Positions 7,076 through 14,246 of a DNA stretch of 20,964 nt are shown here, piece after piece. The notes under the pieces are model-generated. The model made no database searches, had not been told where the DNA came from, and worked only from the letters and a program-made list of their open reading frames with translations. Each line of letters begins with the position of its first letter. Positions within the stretch are counted from its first letter, which is position 1. The DNA is from DATKYK01 sp034430255 (GTDB lineage Bacteria > Chloroflexota > Dehalococcoidia > E44-bin15), in assembly GCA_034430255.1 (NCBI GenBank), contig DAOUEU010000017.1, positions 1 through 20,964 on the forward strand, read 5' to 3'. The translations under genes were made by a program, and so were the position numbers.

Positions 7076-7090
7076 GTAAAGCGGCTTTAC
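7076..7090. repeat. 15-bp palindrome in the arsA-like leader
   Basis: GTAAAGC (7076-7082) and GCTTTAC (7084-7090) form a perfect inverted repeat around one central base, 40-54 bases upstream of the ATPase start. It could be an operator or a leader hairpin; no T-run follows on either strand. Confidence 0.45.
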
Positions 7091-7152
7091 ACAAGATAAG
7101 TTAGAGGAGCTTGCCTTAATAAAGCCTTTTCTTGTATAACTGCGACATGGGA

Positions 7153-7181
7153 ATTATAAAGACGACGTATGTCTTTTTAAC
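7153..7181 (-). promoter_or_regulatory. Possible promoter of the ArsA-like gene with an inverted repeat in its spacer
   Basis: On the minus strand a perfect TATAAT (7158-7153) follows a poor -35 (GTTAAA, 7181-7176) by 17 bases. The spacer region holds an inverted repeat AAAGAC (7158-7163)/GTCTTT (7171-7176). A weak -35 with an operator-like repeat suggests regulated expression; this is inference. The leader would be about 110 bases. Confidence 0.35.
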
Positions 7182-7291
7182 CTTAAGTAACACCTGTTCT
7201 GGATACACAAGTCCAGAGGGAAATTTATTAAATATCAAACCTACGATGAGTACTCCCTCCAACTACGCATATTCTACAGCTTTCAGATGCC

Positions 7292-7307
7292 CCTCAGCTT
7301 ACTGAGG
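7292..7307 (-). other. Stem-loop just after the mnmG stop
   Basis: CCTCAG (7292-7297) and CTGAGG (7302-7307) form a 6-bp stem with a 4-base loop, starting 6 bases beyond the mnmG stop codon. No T-run follows on the minus strand, so it may be an RNA 3'-end or pause structure rather than a classical terminator. Confidence 0.35.
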
Positions 7308-7313
7308 AGTGAT

Positions 7314-9173
7314 TCACCTGCATCCCCTCTCCAAGTGCACCATTAGTACCGCCACATCGGCAGGGGTAACGCCATCGACACGGGAGGCTTGTCCCAGTGT
7401 CGCTGGCTGAAGCCGGCTAAGCTTCTGCCGCGCCTCATAGCGCAGTCCAGCGATACCATCGTAGTCAAACCGCTGTGGGATATGCCTCGCCTCTAGCCTC
7501 GCCATGCGCCTCACAGCGACCTCCTGCTTCTTAATATAGCCAGCGTACTTAGCCTCGATCTCTACTTCCTCCATCTCATCGACCTTCAAGCCACGTGAGC
7601 CAAAGCCCAAAGAAACCAGGGTTTGATAGCTAGCATCAGGGCGACGTAACAGCTCCAGAGCGCCTACGCTTTGCCCCTCCCGATTGATATAGCTCCTCTC
7701 TAACCGCTCAAGCTCCGCCGTGACAGCCTGGCGCTTCTCTTCCACCACCTGATGGCGCTCTATATCGACAAGACCCACCTCGTAGCCAAGGGGGGTGAGC
7801 CTGAGGTCAGCGTTATCTTGTCGAAGTAGCAGCCGATACTCCGCTCTCGAGGTAAATAGGCGATATGGCTCGGTAAGCTCTCTGGTCACCAGGTCATCTA
7901 TCATCACCCCAATATAACCCTGGTCCCTCCGCACTAAAATGGGAGGCCTTCCCTTTACTCTGAGTGAAGCATTTATCCCTGCGATTAGCCCCTGTCCTGC
8001 CGCCTCCTCATATCCGGTGGTGCCATTGATCTGTCCGGCGAAGAACAGTCCCGGAACAAGCCTGGTTTCCAGACTAGCCGAGAGCTGACTGGGAGGCAAA
8101 TAATCGTATTCGATGGCATATCCCACTCTCACCATCTCCACCCGCCTAAGTGCCGGTATGGTGCGCAGCATCTCAAGTTGCACATCCTCGGGTAGGCTTG
8201 TATTAGCCCCCTGAACATAGACCTCGCTGGTCTCCCAGCCCTCAGGCTCTAGGAAGAGGGGATGTGAATCCTTGTGATTAAATTTAACGATTTTATCCTC
8301 AATGGATGGGCAGTACCTTGGACCGGTGCCGTGGATAAGGCCAGTAAACAGAGGAGCGCGATCCAGGTTTTTCCTTATTATCTCATGGGTCCTCCCGTTG
8401 GTATAGACCAAGTAGCATGGCAGCTGAGGTCTCCACGGTGAAGGGGCCAGAGGATAAACGGGATTCGGCTGGGGGAACTTGGAGTGTGTCACCCTCTCCG
8501 CACACATGCTGAAATAGAGCGGCACCTCGCTACCGGGCTGAATGATGGTGTGCTTAAAATCTATGGTTCGTGCATCGATTCGGGGCGGCGTACCCGTCTT
8601 CAGCCTTCCCAAGTTAAAACCGAGGGAGCGCAGGCTGGTAGACAGTTTTTCGGCAGGGAACTCCCCTGACCTCCCTGCCGAATATCTCCTGTCACCTATA
8701 ATAACTTGACCACATAGTGAGGTCCCCGTGGTGAGCACAACACTCATCCCCTCGTATACCATGCCGATATTCGTTTTCACCCAGAGGGTGGAATTTTTCA
8801 CGCCAATATCATCCACAACCGCTTGTTTTATATCCAGGTTCTGCTGACGCTCCAGGGTATATTTCATCGCCAAGCCATAGCTTTTCTTGTCCGCCTGAGC
8901 CCGGAGCGCTTGAACCGCAGGTCCCTTACCTGTATTCAATACCCTGATCTGGATGAAGGTGCGGTCGATATTACGGGCCATCTCGCCCCCCAGGGCGTCG
9001 ATCTCCCGTACTAAATGGCCCTTGGCCGGTCCACCTATTGAGGGATTGCAGGGCATGAGGGCGACGTTATCCAGATTTATGGTAAGAAGGAGCGTCCTGC
9101 AGCCCATCCGCGCTGCTGCAAGGGCCGCTTCGCAGCCAGCGTGCCCCGCTCCAACAACAATAACCTCGTACAT
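7314..9173 (-). CDS. mnmG: tRNA uridine-5-carboxymethylaminomethyl modification enzyme MnmG (GidA)
   Basis: The FAD-dependent partner of MnmE, which together install the (carboxymethyl)aminomethyl group on wobble uridine of several tRNAs. At 619 residues it is full length. The FAD-binding VGAGHAGCEAALAAARMG is at residues 7-24, followed by MPCNPSIGGPAKGHLVREID and TGTSLCGQVIIGDRRYSAGR. The family C-terminus ends in GLRYEARQKLSRLQPATLGQ and an HLERG tail. The ATG at 9173 gives the canonical MYEVIVVGAGHAG; the ribosome site is weak (AGGA about 11 bases upstream). A TAGAAT -10-like box at 9223-9218 has no good -35. mnmE is not in this window. Confidence 0.97.
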   Translation of the reverse strand: MYEVIVVGAGHAGCEAALAAARMGCRTLLLTINLDNVALMPCNPSIGGPAKGHLVREIDALGGEMARNIDRTFIQIRVLNTGKGPAVQALRAQADKKSYGLAMKYTLERQQNLDIKQAVVDDIGVKNSTLWVKTNIGMVYEGMSVVLTTGTSLCGQVIIGDRRYSAGRSGEFPAEKLSTSLRSLGFNLGRLKTGTPPRIDARTIDFKHTIIQPGSEVPLYFSMCAERVTHSKFPQPNPVYPLAPSPWRPQLPCYLVYTNGRTHEIIRKNLDRAPLFTGLIHGTGPRYCPSIEDKIVKFNHKDSHPLFLEPEGWETSEVYVQGANTSLPEDVQLEMLRTIPALRRVEMVRVGYAIEYDYLPPSQLSASLETRLVPGLFFAGQINGTTGYEEAAGQGLIAGINASLRVKGRPPILVRRDQGYIGVMIDDLVTRELTEPYRLFTSRAEYRLLLRQDNADLRLTPLGYEVGLVDIERHQVVEEKRQAVTAELERLERSYINREGQSVGALELLRRPDASYQTLVSLGFGSRGLKVDEMEEVEIEAKYAGYIKKQEVAVRRMARLEARHIPQRFDYDGIAGLRYEARQKLSRLQPATLGQASRVDGVTPADVAVLMVHLERGCR

Positions 9174-9523
9174 TTCTTTTTGGTTCCTAAATATTCCCTT
9201 TTTACAACTTCACAGGTATTCTAGGAATAAATGCTCCAAACGCCTCACTTTTATTTATTGACTCAGCAACCTTCTCAATGATCCCCTAGGCCAATAAGAC
9301 ATTATCAATATTTCCCGATGGTACTTAACCTTTCTCAGATTTCCTCTTCCACCTCTCCATAATAGTTAAAAACCTTTTCCCTTCCCCGAGGCTGGTATTA
9401 TTCTACCATTGCCCACTTCTATAGTCTATGTTGATTTAGATAGGGTTATAAGTACGAGACAACTACTATAGTCAATGTAATTTTAACCAGAGTAAAAATG
9501 GCGAAATGGGCGGAAAGGGCGAA
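9174..9523. other. 350-base intergenic region between ABC permease and mnmG
   Basis: No gene is visible. Both flanking genes are on the minus strand, so this holds the end of the ABC operon transcript and the leader of mnmG. CTATAGTC occurs twice (9419-9426 and 9466-9473) within similar flanks, 47 bases apart. On the minus strand TTGACT (9475-9470) precedes TATAAC (9450-9445) with a long 19-base spacer, and TTGAGA (9278-9273) precedes AATAAA (9255-9250) with 17 bases; both are weak candidates for an mnmG promoter. I see no clear intrinsic terminator. Confidence 0.5.
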
Positions 9524-10744
9524 TCAACCCTCTCGGATATACCTGCGCATCTCTCTCAAGCTGGGATGCTTGCCATACATCAGCAGGAAGGTGCGGAAAA
9601 CGCGGGCGGCAAGCCACATTGCCCCCAAAATCGAGGCAATGAGTATAGCGATGCTAAGCAGTAGCTCCCAGATGGGGAGTGCGCCAATGCTTAGCTTCAT
9701 TATAGCCGCTACCGGAGCAGTCAATGGGAAAAGGGTGAAAATGGTGAAGACGACGTGATCTGGATTGATGATGAATAGGCTAATGAGCATTAAGGGGAGT
9801 ACTGCTGGCAGGACGATTATCCCTGTCCACTGGCTGCTCTCCCTGGCGGTCGAGCCGATGGAGCCTAGAGTAGCCATCAAAATGCCAAAGAGAAGGTACC
9901 CCAGGATGAAATAAATGATGCCAAAGATGAAGAGGCCGATAGGAATGGTGAGCCCCTCGGGGAGGGAAATAAAGATTGAGGCAATAGCAAGGAGGGCCAC
10001 AGCAGAGATGAGCCAGACCACGATCTGCATCAGCCCGGCAGCACCGAGCCCTATCACCTTCCCGCTCAGGAGTTGCCTCGCCGAGACCGAGGACAACAGT
10101 ATTTCAATGAGTCTGTTCTCCTTCTCCTCACTGACCCCCTGAAGCAAATATCCCGAGGTGAAAAACAGGGACATCATGAATAGGAGGGCAAAGACGTAGG
10201 GCATGGCAAAGGTAGCAAGCTCGCTTTCCGCAGGTATGACCTCTCCCGTTTCTGGATCCAGTCTAGTGGACACCAGCAAGAGCGGAGCCTGCGCCCTCTC
10301 CATAACTTCGTCGCTCACCTCCCCGGAAAGAAGGTTAGCAAGGAGGAAGTCTTCCATTTGAGCCATAGTTGCCCCTGGCAGCCCCAGCTCCCGCTCTGTG
10401 GTATATCTCTCGATAAGCCCCATTTCTAAGTAGTTCTCAGGAATGATAAAATACTCGCTGATCTCTTCAATAAAGAGCGCCTCTCTGGCCTCATCGCTGG
10501 TGTCATAAAGAATGAAAATAACACCATCAGGATCGGTATATTCGTTGAACATGCCTGTATTATCAACATAGCCAACCTTTAAGTCCTCAGGTGGCGGTCC
10601 TTCACCACCCCACTGCGTGACCCCCACATAGATCAATATTCCAAGAAGCCCCAGCAGCGGGAAGCTCATGGTGAGCAGAATATAGGATATTCTCCTTGTA
10701 GTTGCCTTAAATTCGTGTCTTGCAATGGTCCATGTCTTCTTCAC
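9524..10744 (-). CDS. ABC-2 type transporter permease (NatB-like)
   Basis: A 406-residue membrane subunit of an exporter. The first helix is at about residues 21-43, followed by a long extracytoplasmic domain (about 45-185) and then five or six helices. The cytoplasmic segment VSEEKENRLIEILLSSVSAR, typical of the NatB/YhaP (ABC2_membrane_3) family, follows the second helix. The start is GTG at 10744, overlapping the stop of the ATPase gene as GTGA, so the two are translationally coupled. NatAB exports sodium in Bacillus; other members handle antibiotics or unknown substrates, and nothing here fixes the substrate. Confidence 0.9.
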   Translation of the reverse strand: MKKTWTIARHEFKATTRRISYILLTMSFPLLGLLGILIYVGVTQWGGEGPPPEDLKVGYVDNTGMFNEYTDPDGVIFILYDTSDEAREALFIEEISEYFIIPENYLEMGLIERYTTERELGLPGATMAQMEDFLLANLLSGEVSDEVMERAQAPLLLVSTRLDPETGEVIPAESELATFAMPYVFALLFMMSLFFTSGYLLQGVSEEKENRLIEILLSSVSARQLLSGKVIGLGAAGLMQIVVWLISAVALLAIASIFISLPEGLTIPIGLFIFGIIYFILGYLLFGILMATLGSIGSTARESSQWTGIIVLPAVLPLMLISLFIINPDHVVFTIFTLFPLTAPVAAIMKLSIGALPIWELLLSIAILIASILGAMWLAARVFRTFLLMYGKHPSLREMRRYIREG

Positions 10745-11913
10745 TGCTTCACAACCTGAAGGAAAATCTCATTTAAAGACGGAGTGGTAACCTCGAAGCG
10801 ATTGACTCTAAGATTTCTTGCTACAAGCTGGCCGAGTATCTCCTGGGGAGGGGTGTCACCGTCCAGGAATAGCTCCGTATACTTGCCATGCTCCTTCCTC
10901 CCGCTTACCCCATCAAGCTCACCGATATCACCATCGCAATCCACAACTACAGAGTTGTTGCGGAAACGCCATTTTATCTCAGCCAGGCCCCCATAGAGTA
11001 CTACACGGCCCTTGTCGATCATCAGAATGCGGTCGCACATCTCCTCCACCTCATTCATCATGTGTGTGCTAAGGATGATCACCTTCCCCTGCCGCCTAAG
11101 CCCCAAAAGGATTTCCTTTAATAGCTGCCTGTTCACCGGATCGAGACCGGCAAAGGGCTCGTCGAGGATAATTAGGTCCGGATTGTGAGTAATGGTGACC
11201 AGGAACTGGATGATCTGACCCATGCCACGGCTCAGCTCGCTTATCTTTTTCCCTCTGTGTGGAAGCATATCCATCTCTCTTAGAAGCTCCTCCGCCCGCT
11301 CCTTGGCAACCCTTGTCTCCACATTCTTTAAGCTGGCCAGGTAGACAAGAGTATCGGAGACCCTCATCTTCCGGTACAGGCCCCTCTCCTCGGGAAGATA
11401 GCCGATCCTGTTCTTACTTTCTTCCCCCAGAGGCTGGCTAAAGAGCCTGATCTCCCCGGAGTCAGGCCTTATGATATCCATGAGCATCCTTATAGTAGTG
11501 GTCTTCCCCGCGCCATTGGGCCCTACCAGGCCAAAAACCTCTCCCGTCTCAATAGTGAAGGAGACATCCTGTACCACCATATTGCCCCCAAAGGATTTAT
11601 TGATATGAGAGATTTCGACTTGAACCTCTTTTTTAACATCCGTCTTACTTTCCGATAGGGTAATTTCCGCTATCGGGGTTGTACTCCCGACCTGGAAGGT
11701 TTTTTCAACTTCTTTAAGCCGGGTCTCTATCTGCGATGGTATGCCCTCTACCATCGGAATAGTCTTCTCCCGTGAGGACACCTCTTCGCCTTTTTCCCAC
11801 TCCTCGTCCACATCTCGCCCCGCCTGCCGCCGTCTGAGGGAGCGCAACATAATGCGCAGGATTACTGCGAAGATAATAGCAACAACGACGATAATAGAAA
11901 GAGTGGTGTCCAT
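10741..11913 (-). CDS. ABC transporter ATP-binding protein with N-terminal membrane anchor
   Basis: A NatA-type ATPase, 390 residues. Its ABC domain begins only near residue 98: Walker A GPNGAGKTT (131-139), GYLPEERGLY, signature LSRGM (227-231; usual LSGG), Walker B LIILDEP (247-253) and His-284 in STH. The C-terminal part ends SLNEIFLQVVKQ as in NatA/YhaQ proteins. Unusually, residues about 5-22 are a hydrophobic helix followed by RSLRRRQ, predicting an anchor with the rest in the cytoplasm. A charged linker of about 75 residues joins it to the ABC domain. I chose ATG 11913: AAAGGG lies about 9 bases upstream. The earlier in-frame ATG at 11964 lies inside the predicted promoter, before the transcription start. 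Confidence 0.9.
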   Translation of the reverse strand: MDTTLSIIVVVAIIFAVILRIMLRSLRRRQAGRDVDEEWEKGEEVSSREKTIPMVEGIPSQIETRLKEVEKTFQVGSTTPIAEITLSESKTDVKKEVQVEISHINKSFGGNMVVQDVSFTIETGEVFGLVGPNGAGKTTTIRMLMDIIRPDSGEIRLFSQPLGEESKNRIGYLPEERGLYRKMRVSDTLVYLASLKNVETRVAKERAEELLREMDMLPHRGKKISELSRGMGQIIQFLVTITHNPDLIILDEPFAGLDPVNRQLLKEILLGLRRQGKVIILSTHMMNEVEEMCDRILMIDKGRVVLYGGLAEIKWRFRNNSVVVDCDGDIGELDGVSGRKEHGKYTELFLDGDTPPQEILGQLVARNLRVNRFEVTTPSLNEIFLQVVKQ

Positions 11914-11926
11914 TATGATCAGCCCT

Positions 11927-11956
11927 TTGACTTGATAGCCATTTGCAGAGTATACT
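11927..11956 (+). promoter_or_regulatory. nadE promoter, -10 shared with a divergent promoter
   Basis: TTGACT (11927-11932, 5/6), an 18-base spacer, then TATACT (11951-11956, 5/6). Initiation near 11963 gives a leader of about 24 bases before the nadE ATG. The -10 overlaps the opposing -10 within the 8-bp palindrome AGTATACT (11949-11956). Confidence 0.65.
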
Positions 11957-11977
11957 GCAAGCATTCTAGTTCGTCAA
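11949..11977 (-). promoter_or_regulatory. Promoter of the ABC exporter operon
   Basis: On the minus strand TTGACG (11977-11972, 5/6), exactly 17 bases, then TATACT (11954-11949, 5/6). Initiation near 11942 gives a leader of about 29 bases to the ATG at 11913 and excludes the ATG at 11964. Confidence 0.7.
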
Positions 11978-11986
11978 TTTGTATTT

Positions 11987-12709
11987 ATGGAAGAACTGGT
12001 AAACAAACTAACAGCCTGGATAAAAGAGCAGGTAGCACTAGCGAAGCGCAGAGGCGTAGTCTTTGGACTGAGCGGCGGTCTCGACTCTGCAGTGGTAGCG
12101 GTACTGTGTAAGCGTGCCTTTCCCACCAATGCCCTAGCTATAATAATGCCCTGCCACAGCAGCGAAACCGATATCGAACATGCCGAGGCGGTTGCCAGTA
12201 AATTCCATATTCCCTCTCTTACTATCGCTCTGGAAGGTGTGTTCGACTTACTGCTCCAGGTACTACCTCTGGGCGATTATGAGCCAGTTAATAAGAAACT
12301 GGCTGAAGCCAATCTAAAACCCAGACTGAGAATGCTCGCACTGTACTACTCAGCAACTCAGCTCGGCTATCTGGTAGTGGGTACCAGCAATAGGAGTGAA
12401 ATATCTATCGGATACTTCACCAAATATGGCGATGGTGCGGTGGACATCCTGCCTCTGGGCAATCTGGTGAAAAGACAGGTTCGGGAGTTGGCAGTCTATC
12501 TGGATATCCCGAAAGAAATCATCCAGAAGCCTCCCTCTGCAGGCCTGTGGGTGGGGCAAACCGACGAGGGGGAGATGGGAACAACATACGAGGAACTTGA
12601 CCGTTATCTCATCACAGGTCAGGCTGCAGAGGAGGTGAAGAAGAAGGTCAATGCCAGGATAACAGGAAGCGCTCATAAGAGAGCCTTGCCCGTCATACCG
12701 CCCTTTTAA
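11987..12709 (+). CDS. nadE: NH3-dependent NAD+ synthetase
   Basis: Catalyses the last step of NAD+ synthesis, amidating deamido-NAD+ with ATP and ammonia. The 240-residue protein has the adenine-nucleotide alpha-hydrolase P-loop SGGLDS near residue 29, LKPRLRMLALYYSA, the substrate-binding GTSNRSE, and PSAGLWVGQTDEGEMGTTYE. The glutaminase domain of longer NadE proteins is absent, so free ammonia or a separate amidotransferase would be the nitrogen source. It is somewhat shorter than the roughly 270-residue E. coli enzyme but both ends look intact. There is no Shine-Dalgarno sequence before the ATG. It diverges from the ABC exporter operon and seems monocistronic, with 424 bases to recA. Confidence 0.95.
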   Translation: MEELVNKLTAWIKEQVALAKRRGVVFGLSGGLDSAVVAVLCKRAFPTNALAIIMPCHSSETDIEHAEAVASKFHIPSLTIALEGVFDLLLQVLPLGDYEPVNKKLAEANLKPRLRMLALYYSATQLGYLVVGTSNRSEISIGYFTKYGDGAVDILPLGNLVKRQVRELAVYLDIPKEIIQKPPSAGLWVGQTDEGEMGTTYEELDRYLITGQAAEEVKKKVNARITGSAHKRALPVIPPF

Positions 12710-13031
12710 ATCATCCTGAGCATAGCGAATTAAGGTTGTTTAAACCAGTTGCGAAATTTAACCTTATCAAGAGTATACACTCGCTTCACTGCCCGAAATC
12801 CAACATACCAATTGCTAAAGGCATTGTGGAGAATGAAACTGAGTGTGCATTGACTTTGGAGGAGTTCGTTCATCAGTAGTCTTATGATTTGGGGGTGATA
12901 ACTTCGACCAGCGCGATCTCCACATGATCATGCAAAGGTTATCCACCCAATCGAATGAAGTAGGTAAAAATGTAACCCTCCAATTGCCTGAAATTAGATT
13001 TTTATAGCAAGGCAGGATGTAAAGCTTAAAG

Positions 13032-13060
13032 TTGACATAAGATATATTTATGCCATTAAT
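13032..13060 (+). promoter_or_regulatory. Candidate recA promoter P1
   Basis: A perfect TTGACA (13032-13037), a 17-base spacer, then ATTAAT (13055-13060, 4/6). Initiation near 13067 gives a leader of about 67 bases. Confidence 0.5.
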
Positions 13061-13074
13061 GTACCAAGTACCAA
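13061..13074 (+). repeat. Tandem 7-bp repeat GTACCAA at the recA P1 start region
   Basis: GTACCAA occurs twice in direct tandem (13061-13067 and 13068-13074), directly after the P1 -10 box. It could be a regulator site; it is short and unproven. Confidence 0.3.
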
Positions 13075-13087
13075 CGAGGACAACCCC

Positions 13088-13116
13088 TTGTTTTAGCAAC
13101 ATCACTGTGATATTAT
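13088..13116 (+). promoter_or_regulatory. Candidate recA promoter P2 (extended -10)
   Basis: TTGTTT (13088-13093), 17 bases, then TATTAT (13111-13116, 5/6) preceded by TGA, an extended -10 (TGn). Initiation at about 13123 falls on the ribosome site of the TTG start and would favour the ATG at 13152. Confidence 0.5.
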
Positions 13117-13133
13117 GCTTTTGAGGAATCTCT

Positions 13134-14177
13134 TTGACGCCAGGCGGCAAGATGATTGCAGAGAAGGAAAAGGCACTGGATCTAGCAATAAACCAGATCG
13201 AGAAGAAGTTCGGTAAGGGCTCGATCATGAGGCTCGGTGAGGATTCGGTCAGGACAGCAGTGGACTTTATCCCCACCGGTGCCATCTCACTGGACCTGGC
13301 TCTTGGCATTGGGGGTATCCCCAGGGGTCGGGTTACCGAGATCTTTGGGCCAGAGATGAGCGGAAAATCGACCATTTCACTTCATATCATCGCGCAAGCC
13401 CAGAATCGAGGTGGTGCGGCAGCATATATTGATGCAGAGCATGCCTTTGAGCCTGGCTATGCCGCCAAATGTGGTGTTAAAGTGGAGGAACTAATTTTTT
13501 CCCAGCCGGATACGGGGGAGCAAGCGCTGGAGATAACAGAGCACTTGGTCCGTAGCGGAGCTGTAGATGTGGTAGTTATCGATAGCGTAGCTGCCCTTGT
13601 ACCTAGGGCAGAGCTTGAAGGGGATATGGGGGATGCCCATGTGGGACTTCAAGCTCGATTGATGTCCCAGGCGCTTAGAAAGCTTTCTGCTACCATCCAC
13701 AGATCGCAAACCGCGGTGATATTCATCAATCAATTGCGTGAGAAGGTGGGGGTTTTCTTTGGCAACCCCGAGGTTACCCCAGGGGGTCGGGCATTGAAAT
13801 TCTATAGCTCGGTAAGGATCGACCTGAGAAGAGTGGAAACCATTAAAAAAGGAGACGAGCTTGTAGGGAGCCGGGTGAAGGCAAAGGTTGTAAAGAACAA
13901 AGTCGCTCCTCCTTTCAAGAACGCCGAGTTTGACATCATGTTCGCTCAGGGGGTTAGCGGCGAAGGCTGCCTCCTCGACGTAGGAGTGGGAATCGGATTG
14001 GTGCAGAAAACGGGCAGCTTCTACTCCTTTGGCGACACCCGCTTGGGTCAGGGGCGAGAGAGCGCTAAAGATTACCTGTCGGAGCATAAAGAGGTAGCCC
14101 AGGAAATCGAGCAGCAGATCCGAGCGGTAGCATTCCCTCATCTAAAGCCTAATCAAAGCAATGTAGCCGAGCAATAG
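13134..14177 (+). CDS. recA: RecA recombinase
   Basis: Forms ATP-dependent filaments on single-stranded DNA, drives strand exchange and activates LexA cleavage. Visible features are the N-terminal KALDLAINQIEKKFGKGSIM, Walker A GPEMSGKST at residues 72-80 (family usually GPESSGKT), VVVIDSVAALVPRAELEGDM, the DNA-binding loop 2 region INQLREKVGVFFGNPEVTPG, and RALKFYSSVRIDLRR. At 347 residues it is full length. The TTG start at 13134 has GAGGA 6 bases upstream. An in-frame ATG at 13152 (341 aa) also has a fair AGGCGG site and matches the usual RecA N-terminus; it would be the start for transcripts from P2. A hairpin terminator follows, before recX. Confidence 0.97.
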   Translation: MTPGGKMIAEKEKALDLAINQIEKKFGKGSIMRLGEDSVRTAVDFIPTGAISLDLALGIGGIPRGRVTEIFGPEMSGKSTISLHIIAQAQNRGGAAAYIDAEHAFEPGYAAKCGVKVEELIFSQPDTGEQALEITEHLVRSGAVDVVVIDSVAALVPRAELEGDMGDAHVGLQARLMSQALRKLSATIHRSQTAVIFINQLREKVGVFFGNPEVTPGGRALKFYSSVRIDLRRVETIKKGDELVGSRVKAKVVKNKVAPPFKNAEFDIMFAQGVSGEGCLLDVGVGIGLVQKTGSFYSFGDTRLGQGRESAKDYLSEHKEVAQEIEQQIRAVAFPHLKPNQSNVAEQ

Positions 14178-14202
14178 AGCCCGTCATAGGCGAATAGGCG
14201 AT

Positions 14203-14236
14203 AAAAGGCTGGGAAACTTGTGTATCCAGCCTTTTT
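14203..14236 (+). terminator. Intrinsic terminator between recA and recX
   Basis: AAAAGGCTGG (14203-14212) pairs with CCAGCCTTTT (14226-14235) around a 13-base loop, followed by a further T. The six central pairs are G-C rich and the T-run is part of the 3' arm. It lies 25 bases after the recA stop and 10 before the first likely recX start. Confidence 0.8.
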
Positions 14237-14246
14237 GTGTTTATTT

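Larger units (their letters stand above)
12710..13133. other. 424-base intergenic region upstream of recA
   Basis: No gene is visible; frames are short and lack ribosome sites. It begins with a stretch TCATCCTGAGCATAGCGAA (12713-12731) that resembles a dispersed non-coding repeat known from many bacterial assemblies. TAAGGTT and AACCTTA (about 12731-12765) form a loose inverted repeat. A 10-bp palindrome CATGATCATG lies at 12923-12932. The last 100 bases hold two candidate recA promoters and a tandem 7-bp repeat, listed separately. I see no Gram-positive-type LexA box (GAAC-N4-GTTC). Confidence 0.5.

Noticed and set aside
7158..7178. Plus-strand hairpin AAAGAC/GTCTTT followed by Ts as a terminator
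   Set aside because: The stem is weak and no plus-strand gene precedes it; an operator-like role in the minus-strand promoter is more plausible.
12941..12949. TTATCCACC resembling a DnaA box
   Set aside because: It is a single imperfect copy with no cluster, AT-rich unwinding element or dnaA/dnaN nearby, so there is no support for an origin.
12815..13375. 186-codon open frame antisense to the recA upstream region and recA start
   Set aside because: It runs across the recA promoters and the reverse complement of conserved RecA codons, with no family resemblance or ribosome site; it is a shadow of recA.
13491..14141. 216-codon open frame antisense to recA
   Set aside because: It lies wholly within recA on the other strand and reads as low-conservation shadow protein.
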